A stretch of 8,513 nucleotides of DNA from an uncultured Collinsella sp. (GCA_900757235.1 CAAENB010000018.1:1-8513), one strand, 5' to 3'; counted from the first letter of the stretch, positions 1-6,708 are shown. The notes: generated by a model not told the origin, from the sequence alone. Numbers and translations are program-made.

Positions 1-1080
1 AAGCGGCTCGGTCTCGCGCTGCGCATGCTTGATGCAGTTTTCGAGCAGCGGCTGCAAGATAAACGGCGGCACCATGCTGTCGCGCACCTCAAAGTCGATA
101 TCGACCGAGACGCGCAGACGGCCGTCGCCATACCGGGCCTGCATAAGGTTGATGTAACGAGTGCCCTGTTCCACCTCGTGCTCGAGCGTTGTGAGGGTAT
201 CGGAATCGGACAGTGTCTGACGGTAGTAATTGGAAAAGTCGATGAGCAGCGACCTGGCCTTGTCCGGCTCGGTACGCACGAGCGACACGATGGTGCTGAT
301 GGTGTTAAACAGAAAATGAGGATCGACCTGCGATTGCAAGGCGCGCAGCTCCACGCGAGCTGTAAGCTCGTCCTGGCGCTCGAGCTCAAAGCTCGCAAGC
401 TGCGTGGAAATGAGGTCGGCAAAGCCCGAGGCAAGCGCCGTCTGGCGCATATCGATGCTGCTCAGACGGGGATAATACAGCTCGAGCGTGCCCACGCAAT
501 GCCCGCGCACGGTGAGCGGTGCGACGATACCGGCGCGCAGGCGGGGAAAATAGCCGCCCGTCTCATTGGAGGCGTCGCGCGAAAATACACTCTGCTCGCC
601 GGACTCGATCACGTTGAGCGTGGTCTTGAGCACAACCGGGGTGCCGGCAGGGCACTTTGCCGAGTCCTCGCCCCAGCTTGCCAACACCTGTTTGCCATCG
701 GTAAAGCAGATGGCAGAGGCGATGGTCTCGGACAGGATAATTTTAGAGGCGCCCAGGGCCGCTTCGGGCGTAAGGCCGCGCGACGTGTAGGCGAATATTT
801 TTGATGCGATGGCGAGCGTACGGTCGGTTGCGCTCGATGTGAGGTCGTCGGGGACCACAAAGACATACGAGAAAAAGAAGCACAGCATGACCAGGCCGGC
901 AATAACGACAACGCCCGGAACGGGATTGGGATTATCGGTTAAATCCCAGATAAGCAGCAGGATAAGCGCCGGAACGACAATACCGAGCAGGATGGCCTGA
1001 ACCACATGCTGGGCCGTACGAAAGACCTTGGTAGAGTTGTAGCTCTTGCCCAGAATCAGCCTGTTTAAATCCACCGTCAT
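1..1080 (-). CDS. LytS/YehU-type sensor histidine kinase, N-terminal 360 residues (partial)
   Basis: Membrane sensor kinase that would phosphorylate a response regulator, typically of the LytTR class; no partner is visible because the gene runs off the left edge. The frame is open for 360 codons from ATG at 1080. Two hydrophobic segments (about residues 26-45 and 53-76) precede a GAF-like region (about 100-230). A His_kinase domain (PF06580 type) follows, with the phospho-acceptor motif QVDPHFLFN (His255) and the N-box FILQPLLENCIKHA (Asn348) of the ATPase domain. Classical LytS has a multi-pass 5TMR-LYT sensor; this one has only two membrane passes, so its signal input probably differs. Start: AAAGGGG directly abuts the ATG, which is too close for a normal SD, whereas GTG at codon 3 (1074) sits 6 nt from it and may be the real start. 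An in-frame TAA just upstream rules out a longer protein. The family call is firm; the ligand is unknown. Confidence 0.9.
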   Translation of the reverse strand, partial: MTVDLNRLILGKSYNSTKVFRTAQHVVQAILLGIVVPALILLLIWDLTDNPNPVPGVVVIAGLVMLCFFFSYVFVVPDDLTSSATDRTLAIASKIFAYTSRGLTPEAALGASKIILSETIASAICFTDGKQVLASWGEDSAKCPAGTPVVLKTTLNVIESGEQSVFSRDASNETGGYFPRLRAGIVAPLTVRGHCVGTLELYYPRLSSIDMRQTALASGFADLISTQLASFELERQDELTARVELRALQSQVDPHFLFNTISTIVSLVRTEPDKARSLLIDFSNYYRQTLSDSDTLTTLEHEVEQGTRYINLMQARYGDGRLRVSVDIDFEVRDSMVPPFILQPLLENCIKHAQRETEPL

Positions 1081-1105
1081 CCCCTTTTATCTACCGCACC
1101 CATAG

Positions 1106-1133
1106 CAATAAAGAGGGCCGCAAGCGACCCTCT
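1106..1133 (-). terminator. Terminator-like hairpin after the amidohydrolase gene
   Basis: AGAGGG (1112-1117) pairs with CCCTCT (1128-1133), and a short CG/CG pair extends the stem inside the loop. On the minus strand it is followed by TTATTGC, a short T-rich tail. It lies about 60 nt past the amidohydrolase stop and only about 30 nt before the histidine-kinase start. It therefore either ends the upstream operon or sits in the kinase 5' UTR as a leaky attenuator. Confidence 0.55.
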
Positions 1134-1135
1134 CC

Positions 1136-1150
1136 ATTGCATTATGCAAT
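1136..1150. promoter_or_regulatory. Perfect 15-bp palindrome, possible operator for the histidine-kinase promoter
   Basis: ATTGCATTATGCAAT is a perfect inverted repeat (7+1+7). On the minus strand it contains CATAAT, a plausible -10 box that would place transcription start at about 1134, right before the hairpin at 1112-1133. No convincing -35 box lies at the proper spacing. A DNA-binding site overlapping a promoter is inference from symmetry and position. Confidence 0.35.
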
Positions 1151-1191
1151 CAAAAACTGTGTTTTACATCCAGTCATCGACAAACGGTATC

Positions 1192-2469
1192 TTAGGCGCT
1201 GTATTTGTTTGCCTCGCCAAAGGTGCCAGCCTCGACGATCCAGCCGTCCTTCATGATGACGTCCATGTTGTCGGTGTTGAGCACGTGGATGTCGGCGGCG
1301 ACGTCACCGTTGACGACCAGCAGGTCGGCGCACTTGCCGGCCTCGATGGAACCGGTCTCGTCCTCGATGTGGCACATCTTGGCACCGTTGAGGGTGGCGC
1401 AGGTGATGGTCTCGACCGGGGTGAAGCCGATCTTGTCGACAAACTCGTACATCTCCTCGATGGAGCAGGTGCCGTACGGGGTGACGAAGGAGAAGGAGTC
1501 GGAGCCAATCGTCATGACGACGCCGCGCTTCTTGGCCTCGCGCAGGCAGTCGTAGTTGCGCTGCAGCTCCTTCTCGACCAGGGTGCCCTCGTACTTGTCG
1601 TGCAGCTCGGGGACGTAGACGGGCGGATAGGTGGCGTACCAGGTGGGCAGGAAGGCGATCGTCGGCGTGAAGAAGGTGCCCTGCTCGGCCATGAGGTCCA
1701 TGGTGCGCTCATCGATATCGAAACCGTGGATCAGCTGCTCGCAGCCAAAGCGGACGGAATCGTAGGCAGCGGCGTGGTTGTTGTAGCAGTGGCTCCACAC
1801 GGGGATGCCGACCAACTTGGCCTCTTCGATCACGGCCTGGATCTCCTCGGAGCAGTAGTGCTGGTCGCGACCGGAGTCCCAGCGCCAGATGCCACCACCG
1901 GTAGCCCAGATCTTGATGGCATCGGGGTTCTCGCGCAGGCGACGACGGACGGCCTTACGCAGATCCCAGGGACCGTCGACCTGATCGCCCCAGGGGTGCG
2001 ATTCCTTGTTGAGCTCCTGGCTGCAGTGGTGGGAGTCACCGTGACCGGCAACACGGCAGAAGCCGAGTCCGGTGGCCAGAACGCGCGGGCCCTTAAAGAC
2101 GCCCTTGTCGATGCAGTCACGGATCTGGATACCAAAGCGGCCGATCTCGCAGACGGTGGTGAGGCCGTGGGTGAGGCAGTCGTAGGCCTGCTTGACGGCG
2201 ACGGCCTGCTTCTCGAGGAGCGGCTGCATAACCCAATCGGTGTCATCGTCGGTCAGGTTGCCCGAGAAGTGCAGGTGGGTGTCGATCAGGCCGGGAAGGA
2301 CGGTCTTGCCGGCGGCGTCGATAACCTCAACGCCCTCGGGAAGGTCCTGCATAGCACCGGCATACTCGATCTTGCCGTTGTCGTCGACGAGAACGAGGGA
2401 GTTCTCGACCGGCTCGGCACCGGTACCGTCGATGAGCTTGCCGCCAACGATTGCGTACTTAGTGGACAT
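1192..2469 (-). CDS. Amidohydrolase-superfamily metal-dependent hydrolase (imidazolonepropionase/prolidase-like)
   Basis: Cytosolic metal-dependent hydrolase of 425 residues that probably cleaves an amide, cyclic amide or dipeptide bond; the substrate cannot be read from sequence. The N-terminal beta-sandwich segment (VGGKLIDGTG, about residues 8-17) leads into the metal-binding HxH of DTHLHF (His65, His67). Further ligand candidates are Lys186 in IKIWATGGG (the bridging carboxylated lysine position), His227 (WSHCYNN), His248 (LIHGFDID) and Asp324 (IGSDSF). All expected positions are filled, so it should be active. The C-terminus returns to the sandwich domain (GSIEAGKCADLLVVNGD, about 373-389). 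Length fits the family. The start is supported by AAGGAGG at 2474-2480, 4 nt before the ATG. It lies 131 nt downstream of the permease gene on the same strand, suggesting uptake and hydrolysis of one compound. Several superfamily branches share these motifs, so the subfamily name is tentative. Confidence 0.88.
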   Translation of the reverse strand: MSTKYAIVGGKLIDGTGAEPVENSLVLVDDNGKIEYAGAMQDLPEGVEVIDAAGKTVLPGLIDTHLHFSGNLTDDDTDWVMQPLLEKQAVAVKQAYDCLTHGLTTVCEIGRFGIQIRDCIDKGVFKGPRVLATGLGFCRVAGHGDSHHCSQELNKESHPWGDQVDGPWDLRKAVRRRLRENPDAIKIWATGGGIWRWDSGRDQHYCSEEIQAVIEEAKLVGIPVWSHCYNNHAAAYDSVRFGCEQLIHGFDIDERTMDLMAEQGTFFTPTIAFLPTWYATYPPVYVPELHDKYEGTLVEKELQRNYDCLREAKKRGVVMTIGSDSFSFVTPYGTCSIEEMYEFVDKIGFTPVETITCATLNGAKMCHIEDETGSIEAGKCADLLVVNGDVAADIHVLNTDNMDVIMKDGWIVEAGTFGEANKYSA

Positions 2470-2499
2470 GGTTCCTCCTTATGGATCCATATAGTGGGC

Positions 2500-2523
2500 G
2501 AGGCCGTGTTGGGTTAAGGCCTC
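2500..2523 (-). other. Intercistronic hairpin 2 (permease-amidohydrolase)
   Basis: GAGGCC (2500-2505) pairs perfectly with GGCCTC (2518-2523) around a 12-nt loop, with no T-tract on either side. It lies about 20 nt upstream of the amidohydrolase SD on the shared transcript. It may influence transcript processing or translation of the second gene. Confidence 0.4.
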
Positions 2524-2551
2524 ACAAAGCTACCCAAGTGGTGCCGGGTTC

Positions 2552-2580
2552 GGTGCGCGGGAGAGAGGATTCCGCGCACC
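2552..2580 (-). other. Intercistronic hairpin 1, strong 9-bp GC stem
   Basis: GGTGCGCGG (2552-2560) pairs perfectly with CCGCGCACC (2572-2580) around an 11-nt loop, and the stem can be extended outward with a bulge. No T-run follows on the minus strand, so it is not a typical intrinsic terminator. It begins about 20 nt after the permease stop, a position typical of 3'-end stabilising or processing hairpins that set unequal levels of two operon genes. Confidence 0.5.
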
Positions 2581-2600
2581 CGATCCGCCCCGGCTAGGCG

Positions 2601-4052
2601 TTACTTTTTGCGGGAATTGGTGAAAGCCATGAGGGCCAGGCCAATAGCCAACCAGCCGATCACGATGCTCCACTCCACCATGTTGAGGGAGGCGGGAGAG
2701 AACGGGATCACGAGCAGGCCAATGATGGTGCCGCAGGCAACGATAGCGAGGCTGATGCCAAACTTGCCGCCGGGCACCTCGTAGGGACGAGGCAGGTCGG
2801 GCTCGGTGAAGCGCATGCGCAGGCAAGCGAGGGCGACCATGCCGCAGGAGAAGATGAAGGCGAGAGCCGACACGTTGGTCAGAGGGATGAGCATGTTCTT
2901 GCCCAGGAACGGACCGACGACGGTGATGACGCCCAGAACGACGCAGGCGAGCTTGGGAGCGCCGGACTTGGGATCGACCTCGGCGAACTTCTCGGGCAGC
3001 TGGCCCTTTCGGCCCATGGCGAGCATGATGCGGCTCGTGGCGCCGTAGAAGGAGTTCATCGGGCCCATGGGTCCAAGCGTGGCGATGACGAGCATGGCCA
3101 GGTACAGGAGCATGTTGATGCCCTTGAGGCAGGCAAGCGCGGGAACCGGGCTCTTAACGAACTCATGCCAGTCGAGGATGGTGCCGAACGAGTAGATGCA
3201 GACCATGTAGAAGCCGCCTGCGGCCAGCAGGGCCAGGGAGATGATCTTGCCGAACTTGTTCCAGTTGAGGCCCTCGGCCGCTTCCTCAGCCTGCTGAGGA
3301 ATGGTGTCGAAACCGGCGTAGAAGAACGGGGTCAGAACCAGGACCGACACGATGCCGGCGAACAGGCTGGTGCCCTCGGTAGCGGGCTTGCCGCCACCGG
3401 CGCCGGTGACCTGGGAGAACACGGGCATGGCGTGTTCCGGCGAACCGGTGAACAGCGAGACACCCATGGCGAGCAGCATGCCGCAGAGCAGGGCCTTGGT
3501 CAGGAAGGCCTGGAGCTTGGCGGCCGAGCTGGCACCGCGGAAGTTGAGGAAGATGACGTAGACTGCAAAGCCGAGCGCGATCAGCGTCGGGAACAGGTAA
3601 ACGTCGGCGCCCAGGATGGTATAGAGCTTGACGGCACGCAGCCACTCAAGACCGGGCAGGCTGCCGAACATCTCGGACACGAGGGTCGAGATAGCGATTG
3701 CCTCCCACGGGCACAGGATGCCGTTGCCCAGGGCCAGGAGCCAACCGGTGATATAGCTCAGCGTACGGCCAAAGCTACGATCGACATACTCGACGATGCC
3801 GCCCGAGATGGGGATAGCAGCCGTGAGCTCACCGAAAACAGCTCCGACGGGCACGAGAAAGATTGCACCCAAGAGGAATGCGATCATAGCGGGAACGGGA
3901 CCGCCGCCCACGACCATCCAGTCGCCGACCTGCAGAACCCAGCCAGTTCCGATGATGGCACCGAAACCGATGGTGAAGAAGTTCCAGAGCGAAAGCGTTT
4001 TCTTCATGCCGCCGTTACCTTCGACTGCAACTTCTGCGTTCTTGTCCGCCAT
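2601..4052 (-). CDS. APC-superfamily amino-acid permease
   Basis: Cytoplasmic-membrane secondary transporter of 483 residues, probably moving an amino acid, amine or related compound. The family signature in the first membrane segment is GFGAIIGTGW (residues 29-38). The sixth segment carries FYAGFDTIPQQAEE (244-257), the unwound-helix and acidic pattern of prokaryotic APC transporters. The loop SRIMLAMGRKGQLPEKF (340-356) is also typical. About twelve hydrophobic stretches are visible, and length is normal. The start is chosen at MADKNAE because AGGAGGGG lies about 6 nt upstream. It is first in a likely operon with the amidohydrolase, which suggests that enzyme acts on the imported compound. 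Two hairpins occupy the leader (4074-4090, 4098-4118). No confident promoter was found. Substrate is undetermined. Confidence 0.92.
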   Translation of the reverse strand: MADKNAEVAVEGNGGMKKTLSLWNFFTIGFGAIIGTGWVLQVGDWMVVGGGPVPAMIAFLLGAIFLVPVGAVFGELTAAIPISGGIVEYVDRSFGRTLSYITGWLLALGNGILCPWEAIAISTLVSEMFGSLPGLEWLRAVKLYTILGADVYLFPTLIALGFAVYVIFLNFRGASSAAKLQAFLTKALLCGMLLAMGVSLFTGSPEHAMPVFSQVTGAGGGKPATEGTSLFAGIVSVLVLTPFFYAGFDTIPQQAEEAAEGLNWNKFGKIISLALLAAGGFYMVCIYSFGTILDWHEFVKSPVPALACLKGINMLLYLAMLVIATLGPMGPMNSFYGATSRIMLAMGRKGQLPEKFAEVDPKSGAPKLACVVLGVITVVGPFLGKNMLIPLTNVSALAFIFSCGMVALACLRMRFTEPDLPRPYEVPGGKFGISLAIVACGTIIGLLVIPFSPASLNMVEWSIVIGWLAIGLALMAFTNSRKK

Positions 4053-4073
4053 TGTTCCCCTCCTTTCCTTATT

Positions 4074-4090
4074 GACGCCTCTTTGGCGTC
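4074..4090 (-). other. Leader hairpin just upstream of the permease SD
   Basis: GACGCC (4074-4079) pairs perfectly with GGCGTC (4085-4090) around a 5-nt loop. On the minus strand it ends about 8 nt before the purine-rich SD of the permease, so it would be the last structure the ribosome meets before initiation. Possible translational control element; role inferred. Confidence 0.4.
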
Positions 4091-4097
4091 ACCCCTT

Positions 4098-4128
4098 GCG
4101 CGGTCTGTTTTGCCGCGCGCTTTTATTT
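4098..4128 (+). terminator. Stem plus T-tract, intrinsic-terminator shape on the + strand
   Basis: GCGCGG (4098-4103) pairs with CCGCGC (4113-4118) around a 9-nt loop, followed by GC and TTTTATTT (4121-4128). No + strand gene lies upstream, so as a terminator it could only stop antisense transcription out of the permease gene. Read on the minus strand, the same stem lies in the permease leader. Confidence 0.4.
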
Positions 4129-4136
4129 CGTGGCTT

Positions 4137-4214
4137 TACAATACGGCCTTGGCACAGCAGCGCCGCTTGTGGCTCGACCGAAGGCAGAACTGCAAAACGA
4201 GCGGCGCCGTTTTT
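4137..4214 (+). ncRNA. Candidate small RNA ending in an intrinsic-terminator-like stem
   Basis: GCGCCGCT (4160-4167) pairs perfectly with AGCGGCGC (4200-4207), followed by CG and five T (4210-4214), a terminator-like end on the + strand. The 32-nt loop includes a small GCAG/CTGC stem. Upstream, TACAAT (4137-4142) is a good -10 box that would give an RNA of about 65 nt from about 4149, but no -35 box is visible at 16-18 nt. No ORF explains the structure, and the C39 gene starts about 200 nt further on. It may instead be an attenuator or a chance GC-rich fold. Confidence 0.25.
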
Positions 4215-4248
4215 GGGACGAACGGCACGGTTTGCCGCTCATTGTTGT

Positions 4249-4265
4249 CGCCCGTCCGACGGGCG
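4249..4265. promoter_or_regulatory. Perfect 17-bp palindrome in the permease/C39 divergent spacer
   Basis: CGCCCGTCCGACGGGCG reads identically on both strands apart from its central base (8+1+8). Perfect symmetry over 17 bp is unusual even in GC-rich DNA and suits a dimeric regulator site. It lies about 200 nt from the permease start and 150 nt from the C39 peptidase start, so it could serve either. As RNA it could fold only into a short hairpin. Confidence 0.4.
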
Positions 4266-4413
4266 TACGCTCATCGGACACATAGAGAGATGTTTTTGAG
4301 GCCGTGTGTTTTGCGCCTTTCGTACCGTTTACCGAGCTTTTGACGCGCGGACCCATTTGTTGCACATCTTTTTTGTAGGATAGACAGGTTATACATGAGA
4401 CAAGGCGGTACGA

Positions 4414-5415
4414 ATGGCATACGGATACAATGACGGCGACCAACGGCCACAAAGCGTGCGCCTTGCCGGCCGTACCACACCAACGCCCAGAAGCACCTCC
4501 GACAACGACAACCAGCAGCGCCCCCAAGAGCAGCCCGGGGCTTCTTCTCGGCAACAAAGCCGTACCGTGCAGCAGTCAGACCGCGTGAGCACGAGCGCAC
4601 GCCAACGCCAGATCGACACATCGCAGCCACGCCGCTACGATTGCCGTACGACCGACTACTACGTTAAGCGCTCCTTTTCGCGACCTCAACGCAATCGCGG
4701 CAATTCCGCCCCTCGCCCCGCGTCGCACACCACAAGCCACGCACTTCCAGCCCGCCGCCTACGCCTTGCGCTTTGCTCCATTGCCGCCTGCCTCGTCTTT
4801 GTGTTTTTGGGATCCTGTATCTCGCACGGATCAGCCGGTCTTGAGCCCACTGCCGAGGACAAGCTGCTTAAAGCTCCCGTCGCGCCCGGTTACTCCTTTG
4901 CGTTCTCGACCCCACGCTCGCAATGGCAGGCCGGCACCATGCCCCACATCTACCAAATTGACCCCGCATGGTCGGAGCTGCCCTATGCCGGTGGCACTAT
5001 TCGCGAAAACGCTTGCGGTCCCACCTGCCTCACCATGGTCTATATCTTTAAGACCGGCCATACCGATAAGACGCCGGTCGATATATGCGCACTGGCCGAA
5101 GCCGGCAACTACGCCCCCACCGGTGCCACCGAGTGGTCGTTTATGACAGGCGGTGCGTGGCAGCTGGGGCTCAACGGAACACAGCTCTATAACGATCGCG
5201 AATCGATTACCCAAGCACTTCGCTCGGGTGCGCCCGTTATCGCCGCAGTGCGCCCCGGTACGTTTACCAACGTAGGCCACTACATCGTGCTCTACGGCAT
5301 CGACGATGCCAGCCAGATTGGCGTCTACGACCCCAACTCGGCCAGCCGCAGCGCCCGTCGCTGGGGCGTCGTAGAGGTCCTCAACGAAGTCGAAGCCATG
5401 TGGGCCTACTACTAG
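4414..5415 (+). CDS. Membrane-anchored C39-like (papain-fold) peptidase with disordered N-terminal tail
   Basis: Protein of 333 residues. Residues 1 to about 113 are rich in Q, R, S, T and P with no hydrophobic stretch and look disordered. A single membrane segment follows (about 116-134), then a C-terminal domain resembling Peptidase_C39_2 (about 176-333). Candidate active-site residues are Gln181 (oxyanion position), Cys201 in ENACGPTCLTMVY, His289 in VGHYIVLYGIDD and Asp306 in VYDPNS. The inferred topology is N-in/C-out, placing the enzyme at the cell surface; whether it acts on peptidoglycan, peptides or protein crosslinks is unknown. The start is supported by AAGGCGG at 4402-4408, 5 nt before the ATG. 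Weak promoter-like boxes (TTGTTG and TAGACA, 18-nt spacing) lie at 4357-4386. It is transcribed alone and ends at convergent hairpins shared with arcC. It lacks the ABC domains of bacteriocin-exporting C39 transporters. Confidence 0.82.
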   Translation: MAYGYNDGDQRPQSVRLAGRTTPTPRSTSDNDNQQRPQEQPGASSRQQSRTVQQSDRVSTSARQRQIDTSQPRRYDCRTTDYYVKRSFSRPQRNRGNSAPRPASHTTSHALPARRLRLALCSIAACLVFVFLGSCISHGSAGLEPTAEDKLLKAPVAPGYSFAFSTPRSQWQAGTMPHIYQIDPAWSELPYAGGTIRENACGPTCLTMVYIFKTGHTDKTPVDICALAEAGNYAPTGATEWSFMTGGAWQLGLNGTQLYNDRESITQALRSGAPVIAAVRPGTFTNVGHYIVLYGIDDASQIGVYDPNSASRSARRWGVVEVLNEVEAMWAYY

Positions 5416-5451
5416 TCGTTTAAGAATGTCCCCAATGACTAGGTGAATAGC

Positions 5452-5484
5452 AAAAGCCCCGCAGCCGGAGCGGACTGCGGGGCT
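5452..5484 (-). terminator. Strong intrinsic terminator for arcC, between convergent genes
   Basis: AGCCCCGCAG (5455-5464) pairs perfectly with CTGCGGGGCT (5475-5484), a 10-bp stem with a 10-nt loop. On the minus strand it is followed by TTTTG, so it best fits the end of the carbamate-kinase transcript. It also lies about 40 nt past the C39 peptidase stop and may block read-through from that side. Confidence 0.75.
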
Positions 5485-5503
5485 CATGAAGAGAGGCTAG
5501 TTT

Positions 5504-5527
5504 GTGGGCGCTTTGCCTGGCGCCCAC
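5504..5527 (-). other. Second hairpin after the arcC stop
   Basis: GTGGGCGC (5504-5511) pairs perfectly with GCGCCCAC (5520-5527) around 8 nt. It begins 22 nt after the arcC stop and precedes the terminator on that transcript, without its own T-run. It may protect the transcript 3' end or reinforce convergent termination. Confidence 0.5.
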
Positions 5528-5549
5528 GAGAGAGGCAACAGAGTAGAGA

Positions 5550-6512
5550 CTACTCGTGGATGCGGGTACCGGAGAGACCGGCCATGGTCTCGGCGGCCTT
5601 GTCCAGGGCGCCGATGATGCAGGTGCGGCCCTTGCGGGAACGGGCAAACTTGATGGCAGCGCGGACCTTGGGCTCCATGGAACCCTTGCCGAACTGGCCC
5701 TCGTCGGCCAGGCGCTCGGCCTCGTCGGCGGTGAGGTCCTCGAGCTCCTCCTGGTTGGGCTTGCCAAAGTTGATGGCGACATGCTCAACGGCGGTCAGCA
5801 GGAACAGAACGTCGGCGTCGCAGTCCTCGGCCAGCAGCTCGCCGCCCAGGTCCTTGTCGATAACGGCGGGAACGCCCTTGTAGCAACCCTTGTTCTCGTA
5901 GTCGCGGACGACGGGGATGCCGCCGCCACCGCAGGCGATGACGATGAACTCGTTGTCGAGCAGGTTGAGGATGGAGTCAGCCTCGACGATCTTCTTGGGA
6001 TCGGGGGAAGCGACGACGCGACGCCAGCCGCGGCCGGAATCCTCGACGAAGACCTTGGAGGGATCCTCGGCCATGAACTCCTTGGCCTGCTCCTCGGTGT
6101 AGAAGGGGCCGATCGGCTTGGTCGGATTCTTGAACGCGGGATCGTCGGGATCGCACTCGATCTGGGTGACGACGGTGGCGGCGTGCCAACGCTTATAGCG
6201 CTTGTGCATCTCGCGGCCGATGCCCTGCTGCAGGTGATAACCAATGTAGCCCTGGGACATGGCGCCGCACTCGGGCAGCGGCATCTCGGGGGTACCGATG
6301 GCATCGTGGGCAGCGGCGAAGGCGTTCTGGATCATGCCGACCTGCGGGCCGTTGCCGTGGGTGATGATGATCTCATTGCCCTGCTCGATGAGGCCGAGGA
6401 GAGCGTGGGCGGTGTTGCTCACGGCCTCGATCTGCTCGACGGGGTTGTTGCCGAGGGCGTTGCCGCCAAGGGCGACGACAATACGATCGGGCTTGCCAAG
6501 AGGCTTAGACAT
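5550..6512 (-). CDS. arcC: Carbamate kinase
   Basis: Cytosolic enzyme converting carbamoyl phosphate and ADP to ATP plus carbamate (then ammonia and CO2), the energy-yielding last step of arginine deiminase, agmatine and ureido-compound (for example allantoin) breakdown. The 320-residue length is normal. Signatures in order: VVALGGNALG (12-21), THGNGPQVGM (51-60), AMSQGYIGYHLQQ (84-96), the PxF-type excursion KPIGPFY (132-138), GRGWRRVVASP (160-170), ACGGGGIPV (193-201), DKDLGGELLA (219-228) and GQFGKGSMEPKV (272-283). The start is set at MSKPLGKP (6512) because AAAGGA lies about 9 nt upstream; an in-frame ATG at 6569 would add 19 residues unlike the family. No arcA, arcB or carbamoyltransferase adjoins it, so the source of carbamoyl phosphate must be encoded elsewhere. 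The divergent spacer carries a likely promoter and a leader hairpin. Confidence 0.96.
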   Translation of the reverse strand: MSKPLGKPDRIVVALGGNALGNNPVEQIEAVSNTAHALLGLIEQGNEIIITHGNGPQVGMIQNAFAAAHDAIGTPEMPLPECGAMSQGYIGYHLQQGIGREMHKRYKRWHAATVVTQIECDPDDPAFKNPTKPIGPFYTEEQAKEFMAEDPSKVFVEDSGRGWRRVVASPDPKKIVEADSILNLLDNEFIVIACGGGGIPVVRDYENKGCYKGVPAVIDKDLGGELLAEDCDADVLFLLTAVEHVAINFGKPNQEELEDLTADEAERLADEGQFGKGSMEPKVRAAIKFARSRKGRTCIIGALDKAAETMAGLSGTRIHE

Positions 6513-6547
6513 TGCTGGAATCCTTTCTGTAAAAGGCCTACAACCCA

Positions 6548-6585
6548 TTAATAACCCGCGTCCGTGCAATACGCGAGTTTATTAA
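6548..6585 (-). other. 12-bp hairpin in the arcC leader
   Basis: TTAATAA (6548-6554) pairs with TTATTAA (6579-6585), and CGCGT (6557-6561) pairs with ACGCG (6571-6575), separated by a small internal loop and closed by a 9-nt apical loop. It would lie in the arcC 5' UTR about 35 nt before the start codon. An operator function on DNA is equally possible. Confidence 0.4.
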
Positions 6586-6598
6586 GGTTTATATTCTC

Positions 6599-6627
6599 TT
6601 TATCGCTCATTTTATTCATTTTGAAAA
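6599..6627 (-). promoter_or_regulatory. Candidate promoter for arcC
   Basis: On the minus strand TTTTCA (6622-6627) and GATAAA (6599-6604) are separated by exactly 17 nt, giving transcription start near 6592. An alternative -10, TATAAA at 6588-6593, has no good -35. The region also carries a direct repeat TCATTTT and an ATTTTGAAAAT palindrome that overlap the -35 and could bind a regulator. Confidence 0.4.
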
Positions 6628-6708
6628 TAGTTTAACGGTGAACGGTCGTTTTTACCCGCTCAGCGTAAAGAAGCCCAGCTCACACATGTTTACGTCATCT
6701 ACGTGCAA

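Noticed and set aside
25..804. 259-codon open frame on the + strand at the left edge
   Set aside because: Antisense to the histidine kinase, whose His-box and N-box motifs are intact on the minus strand.
1144..2517. 457-codon open frame on the + strand
   Set aside because: It is antisense to the amidohydrolase, lacks an SD, and reads as V/D/G/L-rich low-complexity protein typical of the mirror frame of a high-GC gene. The minus frame has complete family motifs.
3165..4343. 392-codon open frame on the + strand over the permease gene
   Set aside because: Antisense shadow of a clear APC transporter; composition rich in G, E, Q and D with no recognisable domain.
5556..6551. 331-codon open frame opposite arcC
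   Set aside because: Antisense shadow; carbamate kinase on the other strand is unambiguous.
6513..6569. Upstream in-frame ATG extending carbamate kinase by 19 residues
   Set aside because: The extension does not resemble the family N-terminus, and the internal ATG at 6512 has a good SD.
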